33,330 nucleotides of DNA from JBNJEA01 sp051745395. GTDB lineage: Bacteria; Desulfobacterota; Desulfobacteria; Desulfobacterales; Desulfosalsimonadaceae. The DNA lies in NCBI GenBank assembly GCA_051745395.1, contig JBNJEA010000017.1, positions 1-33,330 on the forward strand. Direction: 5' to 3'. This document shows, piece by piece, positions 1 to 8,137 of this stretch (its first letter is position 1; each line of letters opens with the position of its first letter). The position numbers were made by a program, and so were the translations under genes. Below the pieces are notes generated by a model. It was not told where the DNA came from. It saw nothing but the letters and a program-made list of their open reading frames with translations, and did not search any database.

Positions 1-1
1 C

Positions 2-322
2 ATGCTCAAAAACGATGTGGCCAACATCAACTGGGACCAGCTGCCGGCAACGGATCCGGATACCGAAGCACTGCTCGATCTGCGAACCGAAGACGAGATC
101 AATACCTCCGGCACCATTGACGGGGCAGTCCATATTCCCCTTGATTCGCTGCGCGAGCGCATCAATGAACTCGACCCGCAGAAAACCTACCTCCCCTATT
201 GTGCCATCGGCCTGCGGGGATACCTGGCCTATCGCATCCTGAAGCAAAAAGGCTACAAGGCCAGAAATTTGAGCGGCGGCATGCGGACTTATCTCGGGGC
301 CACGGAAAACATTATCCTGTAA
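2..322 (+). CDS. Rhodanese-domain C-terminus, probably of a CoA-disulfide reductase/NADH oxidase-type flavoprotein (5' end outside window)
   Basis: The reading frame is open at the left edge and stops with TAA at 320-322. The visible 106 residues form one rhodanese-like domain. A DLRTEDE stretch near residue 26 and an active-site-like loop, CAIGLRGY, near residue 67 place the cysteine where sulfurtransferases carry it. The following NLSGGMRTY is the typical end of the rhodanese module in CoA-disulfide reductases (Cdr), and the preceding NINWDQL resembles the linker that follows their FAD/NAD domains. I therefore infer the 3' end of a multidomain pyridine-nucleotide-disulfide oxidoreductase acting in low-molecular-weight thiol or sulfur redox. 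A free-standing rhodanese starting at the ATG at position 2 cannot be excluded. No ribosome binding site can be judged because upstream sequence is missing. A terminator follows directly. Confidence 0.75.
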   Translation: MLKNDVANINWDQLPATDPDTEALLDLRTEDEINTSGTIDGAVHIPLDSLRERINELDPQKTYLPYCAIGLRGYLAYRILKQKGYKARNLSGGMRTYLGATENIIL

Positions 323-349
323 AACTAAGGGCAAAGCCGCATTTTTTCA

Positions 350-422
350 GGGGCTTGCATTCAGACAACCACGGCACCGAAATCCAAATGGTGCCAAGCC
401 CGGATGTAAGCCCCTGTTTTTT
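350..422 (+). terminator. Two-tier intrinsic terminator after the rhodanese-domain gene
   Basis: An outer stem (350-360 with 404-414, AGGGGCTTGCAT side against ATGTAAGCCCC, one mismatch or wobble) encloses an inner stem GGCACC (373-378) / GGTGCC (390-395). A T-rich run (CTGTTTTTTGTC) starts at about 415. It separates the rhodanese gene from tpx. Confidence 0.7.
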
Positions 423-438
423 GTCTTGCCGACGGTAT

Positions 439-467
439 TTGACGAATCATCATGGTGGACTAATATT
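439..467 (+). promoter_or_regulatory. Candidate sigma-70 promoter for tpx
   Basis: TTGACG (439-444), a 17-nt spacer, then AATATT (462-467). Shifting by one gives TAATAT with a 16-nt spacer. The site lies between a terminator and the tpx ribosome binding site, where a promoter is needed. The -10 is only four of six, so this is a prediction. Confidence 0.45.
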
Positions 468-519
468 GTAGTAGAAATCAATTTCTGCAACGCAATCCAT
501 GCGAAAAGAGGAGGCAACC

Positions 520-1134
520 ATGGCAAAAATAACATTTAAGGGTCAACCGATCCAAACATGCGGCGAATTGCCGGCACTCGGGCAGCAGGCCCCGGATTTC
601 GTCCTGACCGATACCGAACTTGAAGAGGTCCGGTTATCCGATTTCTACGGCACCAAGCTGATATTAAACATTTTTCCCAGCATTGAAACCCCGGTGTGCG
701 CTGAATCGGTCCGCCGGTTTAACGCGGTGGCCGATCAGCTGGACAACACTCGCGTGCTCTGTATATCCAGGGATCTGCCCTTTGCCCACAAACGGTTTAA
801 CATGACCGAGGGACTCGACAACGTCACTTCCGTGTCCGAGATGCGAAACCTGGAATTCGGCGAGAAGTATGGCGTCCGGATCTGCGATGGTCCGCTGGCC
901 GGTCTGCTGGCGCGCGCCGTGATGGTAATCGATGAAAACACGCGGGTCATATATACCCAGCAGGTCCCTGAAATCGGAGAAGAACCCGACTATGAGCCGG
1001 CCCTGCAGGTGGCCCGGACCATGGGGGCGGAAACGACCATCGAAGCGGTTTGCACCAAAACGGAAACCGGCGAACATGCGCGATTCGGCGATGCAGACGA
1101 TGCCTGTGATGACGGTCGGGCCGGAAAGCTGTAA
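520..1134 (+). CDS. tpx: Thiol peroxidase (Tpx-type peroxiredoxin), lacking the usual resolving cysteine
   Basis: Tpx enzymes reduce hydroperoxides in the cytoplasm through a peroxidatic cysteine, normally regenerated by thioredoxin. The start at 520 is chosen because GAGGAGG lies just upstream. An earlier in-frame start at 499 would include that site. The 204-residue protein aligns by eye with E. coli Tpx (168 residues). The peroxidatic motif PSIETPVC ends in Cys60, the VLCIS cysteine is Cys81, and the DGPLAGLLARAVMVIDEN core is intact. Oddities: the position of E. coli resolving Cys95 (RFCGAEGL) is Asn94 here (RFNMTEGL). A C-terminal extension of about 35 residues adds Cys178 and Cys196. 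Resolution may therefore use Cys81, an extension cysteine or an external thiol; this is inference. The downstream neighbour is an oxygen-sensitive oxidoreductase, which fits an antioxidant role in an anaerobe. Confidence 0.93.
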   Translation: MAKITFKGQPIQTCGELPALGQQAPDFVLTDTELEEVRLSDFYGTKLILNIFPSIETPVCAESVRRFNAVADQLDNTRVLCISRDLPFAHKRFNMTEGLDNVTSVSEMRNLEFGEKYGVRICDGPLAGLLARAVMVIDENTRVIYTQQVPEIGEEPDYEPALQVARTMGAETTIEAVCTKTETGEHARFGDADDACDDGRAGKL

Positions 1135-1175
1135 CCGGCTGGCGGATGCCACAGTCCAATGATTGAGAAAATACT

Positions 1176-2876
1176 ATGTCCATTGACGTAACCGTTGTCA
1201 TCGGCGGCGAAGCCGGCCAGGGTATCCAGACCGTGGGCGAGATGCTGGCCCAGGCGGTCCATCGCACCGGGCTTTATGTCCAGGCGATCAACGATTTTGA
1301 ATCCCGCATCCGGGGCGGCCACAGTTTTATGCAGCTGCGTATAAGCGATGCGCCCATGAATTGTCCGGATCACCGGGTGCATCTGCTGGTGGCGCTGACC
1401 CCGGAAAGCTTTGATCTGCATAAGGACGAGCTGGCCGAAGATGGCGTCATTCTTGTCGACCAGGAAGAACAGTGCCGGACGGAAAATGCCTGCTGTGTGC
1501 CGATTACCCGCCTGGCAAAGGATGCCGGCGGAAAGATCATGGCCAACACGGTGGCGGCCGGCGCTTGCCTGGGGCTGCTCGGCGGCGCCGCCGATGTCCT
1601 GAAAAACGTGCTGGCTGAACGATTTGCCGGAAAAAGTGCATCCGTGCTCGAACAAAACAACGCCGCGGCTGAAAAGGGTGCGGCCGCAGTAGAACACATT
1701 GACTTCCGGTGGCGGTTTCAATGGCCGGACGAGTCGGCCCAAGGGCTTTTGATTTCCGGCTCAAGGGCGATCGCATTGGGAGCATTGGCCGCCGACTGCC
1801 GCTTTGCCGCGTTTTATCCCATGTCGCCGGCCACCAGCATATTCGTTCACCTCCATCAACTGGCCGAAGAGTACCCGGTGGTGGTGGAGCAGGCCGAAGG
1901 GGAAATCGCGGCGGCCAACATGGTAATCGGCGCCGCTTTTGCCGGGGTGCGGGCCATGACGGCCACGTCCGGAGGCGGCTTTTCGCTGATGAGCGAGGCC
2001 CTCGGCATGGCCGGGATTACGGAAACACCGATGGTGATTGTCAACGCCCAGCGCCCCGGGCCGGCCACCGGTCTGCCGACCCGTACCGGGCAAGGGGACC
2101 TGCTGTTTGTCATCAACGCCGCACAGGACGAGTTTCCCCGGTTCGTACTCGCCCCGGCATCGGTGACCGGGGCGTTTGAGACCATGATCCGTGCTTTTGA
2201 CCTGACCGAAAAGTACCAGGTGCCCGTGATCGTACTGGTGGACCAGTATTTCAATGATTCTTTGTTTGTCGCCGAAAAGGGACTGGCCGTGCCGGAGACC
2301 ATCACCCGCTATACCGTCACCGACGCCGACATGGCCGATCCGTCGGCATACAGGCGTTTTGCCTTGACAAAAAGCGGGGTTTCGCCCCGGGCGCTGCCCT
2401 GCAACGGTGATGCCCTGGTCATGGTGACGGCCAACGAGCACGGCGAAGACGGCCATTTAAGCGAAAGGCAGCCGGATCGCAACAACCAGATGGCAAAGCG
2501 GAAGGCCAAGCTGCCGCAAATGACAGCGGAGATGGCCGCTCCGGGGGCCAATTACGGCGACAGCCCGGTCCTGCTGGTGGGCTGGGGATCCACCGATGCG
2601 GTGATCTGCGAAGCCGTGGAGCGGCTAAGAGCCGAGGGGTATAACGTGGGATGCGTCCATTTCACCGACCTCTGGCCCTTTCCGGCGGAAGCGGCCGAAA
2701 AGGCCCTGTCTGGGGACAACCGGTTTTACATGGTCGAGCAGAACCACTCGGCGCAGCTCGGCCGGTTGATCCGGCAGCAGACCGGGCTGAAGTTTACCGA
2801 CGCCATTGTCAAAATCGACGGCCGGCCGTTGCGGGCCGCCGATATCGTCCAACAGTTCAACCGATTAGAGGGATAG
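1176..2876 (+). CDS. korA: 2-oxoacid:ferredoxin oxidoreductase, fused gamma-alpha subunit (KorA type)
   Basis: With its partner this protein oxidatively decarboxylates a 2-oxoacid to the acyl-CoA and reduces ferredoxin, or runs in reverse for CO2 fixation. The 566 residues contain an N-terminal gamma domain (roughly 1-185, beginning with GGEAGQGIQTVGEML and carrying the SRIRGGHSFMQLRI motif). The alpha pyrimidine-binding domain follows from about residue 190 (YPMSPATSIFVHL, AEGEIAAANMVIGAA). A C-terminal transketolase-like domain follows (LLVGWGSTDAVICEAVERLRAEG). The gamma-alpha fusion is the usual KorA architecture. The ribosome binding site is weak (GAGA). korB begins 3 nt after the stop, so the two are surely cotranscribed. 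No separate ferredoxin (delta) subunit is present. Substrate is not provable from sequence: 2-oxoglutarate is the default for this subfamily, and branched-chain 2-oxoacids or pyruvate are alternatives. Confidence 0.93.
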   Translation: MSIDVTVVIGGEAGQGIQTVGEMLAQAVHRTGLYVQAINDFESRIRGGHSFMQLRISDAPMNCPDHRVHLLVALTPESFDLHKDELAEDGVILVDQEEQCRTENACCVPITRLAKDAGGKIMANTVAAGACLGLLGGAADVLKNVLAERFAGKSASVLEQNNAAAEKGAAAVEHIDFRWRFQWPDESAQGLLISGSRAIALGALAADCRFAAFYPMSPATSIFVHLHQLAEEYPVVVEQAEGEIAAANMVIGAAFAGVRAMTATSGGGFSLMSEALGMAGITETPMVIVNAQRPGPATGLPTRTGQGDLLFVINAAQDEFPRFVLAPASVTGAFETMIRAFDLTEKYQVPVIVLVDQYFNDSLFVAEKGLAVPETITRYTVTDADMADPSAYRRFALTKSGVSPRALPCNGDALVMVTANEHGEDGHLSERQPDRNNQMAKRKAKLPQMTAEMAAPGANYGDSPVLLVGWGSTDAVICEAVERLRAEGYNVGCVHFTDLWPFPAEAAEKALSGDNRFYMVEQNHSAQLGRLIRQQTGLKFTDAIVKIDGRPLRAADIVQQFNRLEG

Positions 2877-2879
2877 CCG

Positions 2880-3734
2880 ATGCCGACGCCAGAGGCCTAT
2901 GATTGTGATTTTGAAAACAAGTGGTGTCCGGGTTGCGGCAATTTCGGCATACAGGCGGCCATGAAATCGGCCTTTGCCGAACTGGAACTGCCGCCCGAAA
3001 AACTGCTGATTATCTCCGGCATCGGGCAGGCGGGAAAAACCCCGCACTTTATCCGGTGCAATTTTTTCCACGGCCTGCACGGCCGCGCGCTTCCGGTGGC
3101 CACCGGGGCAAAGGCGGCCAACCGGGATCTAAATATCGTGGTCAGCACGGGCGACGGCGACTGCTACGGCGAAGGCGGCAATCATTTTTTGGCCGCCATC
3201 CGGCGCAATATCGACGTCACCCTGCTGGTGCACAACAACATGGTCTACGGCCTGACCGCCGGCCAGGCGTCGCCGACGTCCGAGAAGGGTTTTGTGACCA
3301 AGCTCCAGCGCCACGGAGTCAAAAGCGATCCCTTCAACCCGTTATCCCTGGCCCTGTCCCAGGGGGCGGGGTTTGTCGCCCGCGGCTTTGCCGGCAAAAA
3401 AGAGCATTTAAGCAGCCTGATCCAGGCGGCGGTCGGCTACAGGGGATTTAGCGTAGTCGATATTTTCCAGCCCTGCGTGTCTTTTAACCACGTCAACACG
3501 TATGCGTGGTTCAACGAACGGGTCGAAGAAATCAATCCGGCCAGTCACCGGTCCGGCGACTGGCACGCGGCCATGGAAAAGGCCTGGCCGCGGGGCGAGC
3601 GGCTCCCCATCGGCATTTTCTATCAAAAGGAGACCGAACCGTTTACCGACCGGATCGAATCGTTGCAGCAGGGCCCCCTTATCGGTCGTTTAAGGGATGT
3701 CGACCATGTGCAGTCCCTGATGACCGGGATATGA
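2880..3734 (+). CDS. korB: 2-oxoacid:ferredoxin oxidoreductase, thiamine-diphosphate-binding beta subunit (KorB type)
   Basis: This is the catalytic subunit that binds thiamine diphosphate and a [4Fe-4S] cluster. The 284 residues start with the cluster-ligand motif KWCPGCGNFG (about residues 17-26). The TPP/Mg motif GDGDCYGEGGNHFL sits around residue 90, followed by RRNIDVTLLVHNN and VYGLTAGQASPTS, which are characteristic of the Kor-type beta family. A further conserved cysteine occurs in FQPCVSFN. Length is normal for the family. The start codon ATG at 2880 follows the korA stop by 3 nt, implying translational coupling. KorA and KorB should form a heterotetramer feeding low-potential electrons to ferredoxin. 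Confidence 0.94.
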   Translation: MPTPEAYDCDFENKWCPGCGNFGIQAAMKSAFAELELPPEKLLIISGIGQAGKTPHFIRCNFFHGLHGRALPVATGAKAANRDLNIVVSTGDGDCYGEGGNHFLAAIRRNIDVTLLVHNNMVYGLTAGQASPTSEKGFVTKLQRHGVKSDPFNPLSLALSQGAGFVARGFAGKKEHLSSLIQAAVGYRGFSVVDIFQPCVSFNHVNTYAWFNERVEEINPASHRSGDWHAAMEKAWPRGERLPIGIFYQKETEPFTDRIESLQQGPLIGRLRDVDHVQSLMTGI

Positions 3735-3823
3735 GACGACGGGACGGAAAAAGCACGGCAACAGCAAAATACGATACGTAACAAGTGTAAGGCGATTACC
3801 CTGTGGAAAACAAGGAGGATGCA

Positions 3824-4294
3824 ATGGCAAAGAAAATACTGATTGCGCTCGATGATTCGGAAAATGCGAGGCGAGCCGTTGATTTCGTGGCGGATGGTTT
3901 CGATAAAAGCAATGATGTGACCCTGCTGAGTGTCGTTCAGGATACCCAAACCATGTGTGCGATGAATAGTCCGGAATTGACCCCGTATTTTAAATCGGAG
4001 CAGAACGCCTTCTGCTCGTTGGAAGATAAGAAAAAGCAGTTGATCGAAAAGGCCGCGGAGGCCGGCAGGCACTGCTTAATCGATGCAGGTTTTGACGAAA
4101 ACCGGATCAACGTTAAAGCCGAAAGACGCTCGAAAAGCGTTGCCAAGGATATCATCAACGAGGCCGATTCCGGATACGATCTCGTCGTTATCGGCAGAAA
4201 AGGCGTCTCCGGCGTCCAGGAGTTTTTGTTTGGCAGTGTGTCGCAGAAGGTGCTGCATGGCGTAAAGAGCGCCTCGGTGCTCATTGTCACATAA
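3824..4294 (+). CDS. Universal stress protein (UspA family, ATP-binding type)
   Basis: A small cytoplasmic Usp-domain protein of 156 residues. The start at 3824 follows AAGGAGGA at 3812-3819; a GTG at 3803 would precede that site and is rejected. The N-terminus KKILIALDDSENARRAVDF is a typical Usp first strand with the nucleotide-contacting Asp. The C-terminal GRKGVSGVQEFLFGSVS fits the G-2X-G-9X-G(S/T) ATP-binding signature exactly, so it belongs to the ATP-binding rather than the UspA-like non-binding group. Its precise role is unknown; family members respond to starvation, redox stress or energy status. It lies 89 nt after korB without a visible terminator, so readthrough from korAB is possible. 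Confidence 0.93.
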   Translation: MAKKILIALDDSENARRAVDFVADGFDKSNDVTLLSVVQDTQTMCAMNSPELTPYFKSEQNAFCSLEDKKKQLIEKAAEAGRHCLIDAGFDENRINVKAERRSKSVAKDIINEADSGYDLVVIGRKGVSGVQEFLFGSVSQKVLHGVKSASVLIVT

Positions 4295-4332
4295 CCTCGG
4301 GCTTGAATTTTGGCCAAGGAAGGGTCGGCAAT

Positions 4333-5232
4333 ATGAAAATACTCATAACCGGTGCGGCCGGATTTGTCGGTTCCCGCATGATTCCCTGGTTTATCGGCCA
4401 GGGCCACCGCGTCATCGGCGTCGACCGCAACCCGCCGCCGGCGAACACGGATACTTCGAAATACGAATATATCCAGCAGGATACCAGCAAGCCCGGGGGG
4501 TGGCAGGAATCGGTCGGACAAGCCGACGCGGTGATCAACATGGCCGGCAAAAATATTTTCGGGCGCTGGAGCCGGGCCGAAAAGCAGGCGATCCGGGACA
4601 GCCGGGTGCTGACCACCCGCAACGTGGTCGACGGGTTTGCCGGGCAAAAGCCGGCGGTATTGATGAACACCTCGGCCGTGGGGTTTTACGGCGACCGCGG
4701 CGAGACCGTCATTGATGAGTCCACGCCGGCCGGCAACGATTTTCTGGCCGGGGTCAGCGTGGAATGGGAGGATGAGGCCGTCAAGGCCCGGGAAAAAAAT
4801 GTCCGGGTGGCCCTGATGCGATTCGGGTTGGTGATGGGCGCCGATGGCGGGGCGCTGGCCAAGATGCTGCCGGCCTTTAAATGGTATGTGGGCGGCCCGC
4901 TGGGCAATGGCCGGCATTTTATGCCCTGGATCCATATCGGCGACTTAATCCGGGCGTTTGACTTTGTCATGTCGCACCCGGAAGCCGACGGTCCGTTTAA
5001 CTGCTGTGCCCCTCATCCGGAACGAAACGAGGATTTTACCCGAACCCTCGGCCAGGTGTTACACCGCCCGACGTTTTTCCGCATGCCCCGTTTTGCGCTG
5101 CGCCTGGCGATGGGGGAGCTGGCCGATGTGATGCTGGCCAGTCAGCGGGTGGTTCCGAAACGGCTGCAGTCCTTGGGTTTTGACTTTAAATATCCCCGAT
5201 TGCATGGGGCATTGTCGGATTTATTAATCTAA
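4333..5232 (+). CDS. TIGR01777 / YfcH-like SDR epimerase-family protein
   Basis: An extended short-chain dehydrogenase of 299 residues. The N-terminal Rossmann motif is GAAGFVGS (residues 7-14), and GFYGDRGE (about residue 117) holds the Tyr region of the family's catalytic site. The C-terminus has the conserved end SQRVVPKRLQSLGFDFKYP, diagnostic for the TIGR01777 group. NAD(P)H binding is predicted, but the physiological substrate of this group is not established. The ATG at 4333 is preferred over the ORF's upstream start because AAGGAAGGG lies at 4316-4324. The gene follows usp by 38 nt with no terminator, so it probably belongs to the same transcript. Confidence 0.9.
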   Translation: MKILITGAAGFVGSRMIPWFIGQGHRVIGVDRNPPPANTDTSKYEYIQQDTSKPGGWQESVGQADAVINMAGKNIFGRWSRAEKQAIRDSRVLTTRNVVDGFAGQKPAVLMNTSAVGFYGDRGETVIDESTPAGNDFLAGVSVEWEDEAVKAREKNVRVALMRFGLVMGADGGALAKMLPAFKWYVGGPLGNGRHFMPWIHIGDLIRAFDFVMSHPEADGPFNCCAPHPERNEDFTRTLGQVLHRPTFFRMPRFALRLAMGELADVMLASQRVVPKRLQSLGFDFKYPRLHGALSDLLI

Positions 5233-5279
5233 ATATTGGCTGAAAACAAGAAGTACAGATCAAAGGAGGCATTGAAAAC

Positions 5280-5483
5280 ATGGCAGCCCAGACGCTTTTC
5301 GTACCCAATATTTCATGCAATCATTGTGTGCATACCATCAAAACCGAACTCAGTGAAATCACCGGGGTCAGATCCGTGGAAGGCGATGTGGAAAATCAAT
5401 CGGTGACGGTGGAATACGATGATCGCACTTCGCTGGAAAAGATTAAAGAGACGTTGAAAGAAATCAATTATCCGGCGCAATAG
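5280..5483 (+). CDS. copZ: Copper chaperone CopZ-like heavy-metal-associated (HMA) domain protein
   Basis: A 67-residue free-standing HMA domain expected to bind Cu(I) and hand it to the ATPase encoded next door. The metal motif is ISCNHC (Cys13 and Cys16), in which Ile replaces the more common Met of MxCxxC. The rest, including GVRSVEGDVENQSVTVEYDD and the terminal INYPAQ, follows the beta-alpha-beta-beta-alpha-beta pattern of CopZ. A strong AAAGGAGG ribosome binding site lies at 5263-5270. A strong terminator separates it from copA, so the chaperone may be made from a separate and more abundant message than the pump. Confidence 0.9.
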   Translation: MAAQTLFVPNISCNHCVHTIKTELSEITGVRSVEGDVENQSVTVEYDDRTSLEKIKETLKEINYPAQ

Positions 5484-5500
5484 CCGGGTTGAATAAAAAG

Positions 5501-5578
5501 CCCTGTTTGACCGCGCCTTTTTCGGGGCCGGACGGCACTTGCCCGAAAAAGGCTGTGCTGAGGTCAAACAGGGTTTTT
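5501..5578 (+). terminator. Strong two-tier hairpin terminator between copZ and copA
   Basis: Outer arms CCCTGTTTGACC (5501-5512) and GGTCAAACAGGG (5562-5573) are perfectly complementary over 12 bp. Inner arms GCCTTTTTCGGG (5515-5526) and CCCGAAAAAGGC (5542-5553) add a second perfect 12 bp. TTTTT (5574-5578) follows the right arm and AAAAA (5495-5499) precedes the left arm, so it could also act on the other strand. Confidence 0.8.
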
Positions 5579-5671
5579 CGGTGCTGACAAATCCGGATGG
5601 TGTATTAGACTTGGGTAGGACGTGGTAAAGGATGCCAACCGGTCCGGCAGCCAAATGAGTTGGAGCAGTCA

Positions 5672-8125
5672 ATGGCAGAGGTGGAAAAAACGATTCCGGT
5701 TAGCGGCATGAGCTGCAGCAACTGTGCCCGTTCCATTGAGCGCAGTGTCGGCAAGCTCCCCGGCGTTGTCTCGGCCGGCGTCAATTTCGGTGCCGAGCAG
5801 CTGCAGGTGACCTATGATGCTTCTCAGGCGGGCCTGGGCGACATCGTCGACCGGGTGGTACGTGCCGGATACGATGTGCCGGTGCGGCGGCAGGAAATCC
5901 CGGTTACCGGCATGACCTGCGCCAACTGTGCCGCCAATATCGAACGGGCGCTGAAGAAAAAGGCCGACGGCGTGGTGGATGCCTCGGTGAATTTCGGCGC
6001 TGAAACCGCACGTGTGGACTATGTCGCCTCGATCATTGATCTCGACGGCATTGCCGATGTGATCCGCAAAGCCGGCTACGACGCGGTGATACCGGAAGAA
6101 GGCGCAGAGACCGCCGGCGAAGATGCGGAAACGGCGGCCCGCAGCGCGGAAGTCCGTCGGCAGACGCAGCGATTTATCGTCGGCGTGATTTTCACCCTGC
6201 CGCTTTTCGTGCTGAGCATGGGCCGGGACATGGGATTGTTCGGCCCCTGGGTCCAGGCCGGCGCCGTCAACTGGCTGTTTTTGATCCTGGCCACGCCGGT
6301 GCAGTTTTATACCGGTGCGGATTACTACACGGGGGGCTGGCGGAGCCTGGTCAACAAGAGCGCCAATATGGATGTACTGGTGGCCATGGGCTCGTCGGTG
6401 GCTTATTTCTACTCCCTGGCCGTGTTGCTGGCCCCGGTTCTTGGCGATCATGTCTATTTTGAAACCGCGGCGGTTATCATTACCCTGATCAAGTTCGGCA
6501 AAATGCTCGAGACGCGCACCAAGCGGAAAACCAGCAATGCGGTGCGCAAACTGCTCAATCTGCGCCCGGATACGGCCGTGGTGGTCGAAGGCGATAGCGA
6601 ACGCGAGGTGCCGGTGGCCCGGGTGCAGAAGGGATGGCGCCTGCGGGTCCGCCCCGGGGATCGGATCCCCGTGGACGGAAAGGTCACTGAGGGACAGTCT
6701 GCAGTGGATGAATCCATGTTAACCGGTGAATCGCTGGCCGTGTCCAAGCAGGCCGGCGACACGGTGGTCGGCGGATCGATCAATATCGACGGCACGCTGC
6801 TGTTTACGGCCACGCGGGTGGGCAGTGAAACCGCCCTGGCCCAGATCATCCATCTGGTCAAACAGGCCCAGGGCAGTCTGCCGCCGATTCAGGACGTGGC
6901 CGACCGGGTGGCGGCGGTCTTTGTCCCCTTAGTCATCGGTGTTGCCCTGGTGACCTTTTTTGTCTGGCTGGCGGTGACGGCCGAATTTGTGCCTTCCATG
7001 ATCCGCCTGGTGGCCGTGCTCGTCATTGCCTGTCCCTGTGCGCTCGGGCTGGCCACGCCCACGGCGGTGATGGCCGGCACGGGCAAGGCGGCTGAGCAGG
7101 GCATTTTGTTTAAACACGGCAGCGCCCTGCAGACCGCGGAAAAGCTCGATGCCATTTTGCTGGACAAAACCGGGACTCTGACGCAGGGAAAACCCGATGT
7201 CACCGATACCGTCGCCGCCGAGTCCGGCGGCATGAACACGGACGAGCTGCTGAAACTGGCGGCTTCGGCGGAATCCGGTTCCGAGCATCCTATCGGAAAA
7301 TCCATTGTCCGGGCTGCCCGCCGCGCCAACATTAACACGGTGACGGCCCAACAGTTCAAAGCCCATGGCGGCGACGGCGTCGAGGCCGTGGTGGATGAAA
7401 AACAGGTACAAGTGGGCAAGGCGGGCTGGCTGGCAGGCCAGGGCATTGATACGGCGGCCTTTGACGATTCGGTGGAAGCCCTTCAAGACGCCGGCAAGAC
7501 TGTGGTGCTCGTGGCCCAGCAGAACCAGGTCTGCGGGTTGATTGCCGTGGCCGATACCCTAAAGCCGGAATCCGCCCGGACGGTCTCGGCTTTGCACGCA
7601 CACGGTTTGAAGGTAATGATGGTCACCGGCGACAATGAGGCCACCGCCAACGCCATTGCCGAACAGCTCGGCATCGACGAGGTGCTGTCCGAAATCCGGC
7701 CGGAGGACAAGGCCGAAACGGTCAAGCAGGTGCAGTCCAGGCAGCAGAAGGTCGGTATGGTGGGCGATGGCATCAATGACGCCCCGGCGCTGGCCGCTGC
7801 CGATATCGGCTTTGCCATCGGCAGCGGCACTGATGTGGCCATTGAAACCGGCGACGTGGTGCTTTCCTCCGGGCAGTTAGACGGCGTGATCCGGGCGCTG
7901 GATATTAGCCGAACCACCATGCGCACGGTGCGCCAGAACCTGTTCTGGGCATTTTGTTACAACGTGGTGCTCATCCCGGTCGCCGCCGGTGTATTAAACC
8001 CTTTCGAGGGCCTGCCCATGCTGCTGCGGCAGTTGCACCCGATGCTGGCGGCCGCGGCCATGTCGTTGAGCAGCATTTCGGTGGTGAGCAACAGCCTGTT
8101 GCTCTACCGGGCCAAAATCAGATAA
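5672..8125 (+). CDS. copA: Cu(I)-translocating P1B-type ATPase CopA
   Basis: Inner-membrane pump exporting Cu(I), possibly Ag(I), from the cytoplasm. The 817 residues carry two N-terminal HMA domains (MSCSNC at Cys15/Cys18 and MTCANC at Cys83/Cys86), then membrane segments from about residue 165. TGES lies in the actuator domain, the CPC metal site is at Cys454-Cys456, DKTGTLTQ has the phosphorylated Asp498, and SEHPIG and GDGINDAP (from Gly698) follow. The last membrane helices have the YN and MSLSS signatures of the P1B-1 copper subgroup. The ATG at 5672 has GGAG six bases upstream; a TTG at 5660 is less likely. Downstream is a small membrane protein 12 nt away. No CueR or CsoR regulator gene is visible in the window. 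Confidence 0.97.
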   Translation: MAEVEKTIPVSGMSCSNCARSIERSVGKLPGVVSAGVNFGAEQLQVTYDASQAGLGDIVDRVVRAGYDVPVRRQEIPVTGMTCANCAANIERALKKKADGVVDASVNFGAETARVDYVASIIDLDGIADVIRKAGYDAVIPEEGAETAGEDAETAARSAEVRRQTQRFIVGVIFTLPLFVLSMGRDMGLFGPWVQAGAVNWLFLILATPVQFYTGADYYTGGWRSLVNKSANMDVLVAMGSSVAYFYSLAVLLAPVLGDHVYFETAAVIITLIKFGKMLETRTKRKTSNAVRKLLNLRPDTAVVVEGDSEREVPVARVQKGWRLRVRPGDRIPVDGKVTEGQSAVDESMLTGESLAVSKQAGDTVVGGSINIDGTLLFTATRVGSETALAQIIHLVKQAQGSLPPIQDVADRVAAVFVPLVIGVALVTFFVWLAVTAEFVPSMIRLVAVLVIACPCALGLATPTAVMAGTGKAAEQGILFKHGSALQTAEKLDAILLDKTGTLTQGKPDVTDTVAAESGGMNTDELLKLAASAESGSEHPIGKSIVRAARRANINTVTAQQFKAHGGDGVEAVVDEKQVQVGKAGWLAGQGIDTAAFDDSVEALQDAGKTVVLVAQQNQVCGLIAVADTLKPESARTVSALHAHGLKVMMVTGDNEATANAIAEQLGIDEVLSEIRPEDKAETVKQVQSRQQKVGMVGDGINDAPALAAADIGFAIGSGTDVAIETGDVVLSSGQLDGVIRALDISRTTMRTVRQNLFWAFCYNVVLIPVAAGVLNPFEGLPMLLRQLHPMLAAAAMSLSSISVVSNSLLLYRAKIR

Positions 8126-8137
8126 AAGGGAGGTATT

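Noticed and set aside
3937..4935. A 332-codon minus-strand frame opposite the Usp and epimerase genes
   Set aside because: It spans two real plus-strand genes and has no family features.
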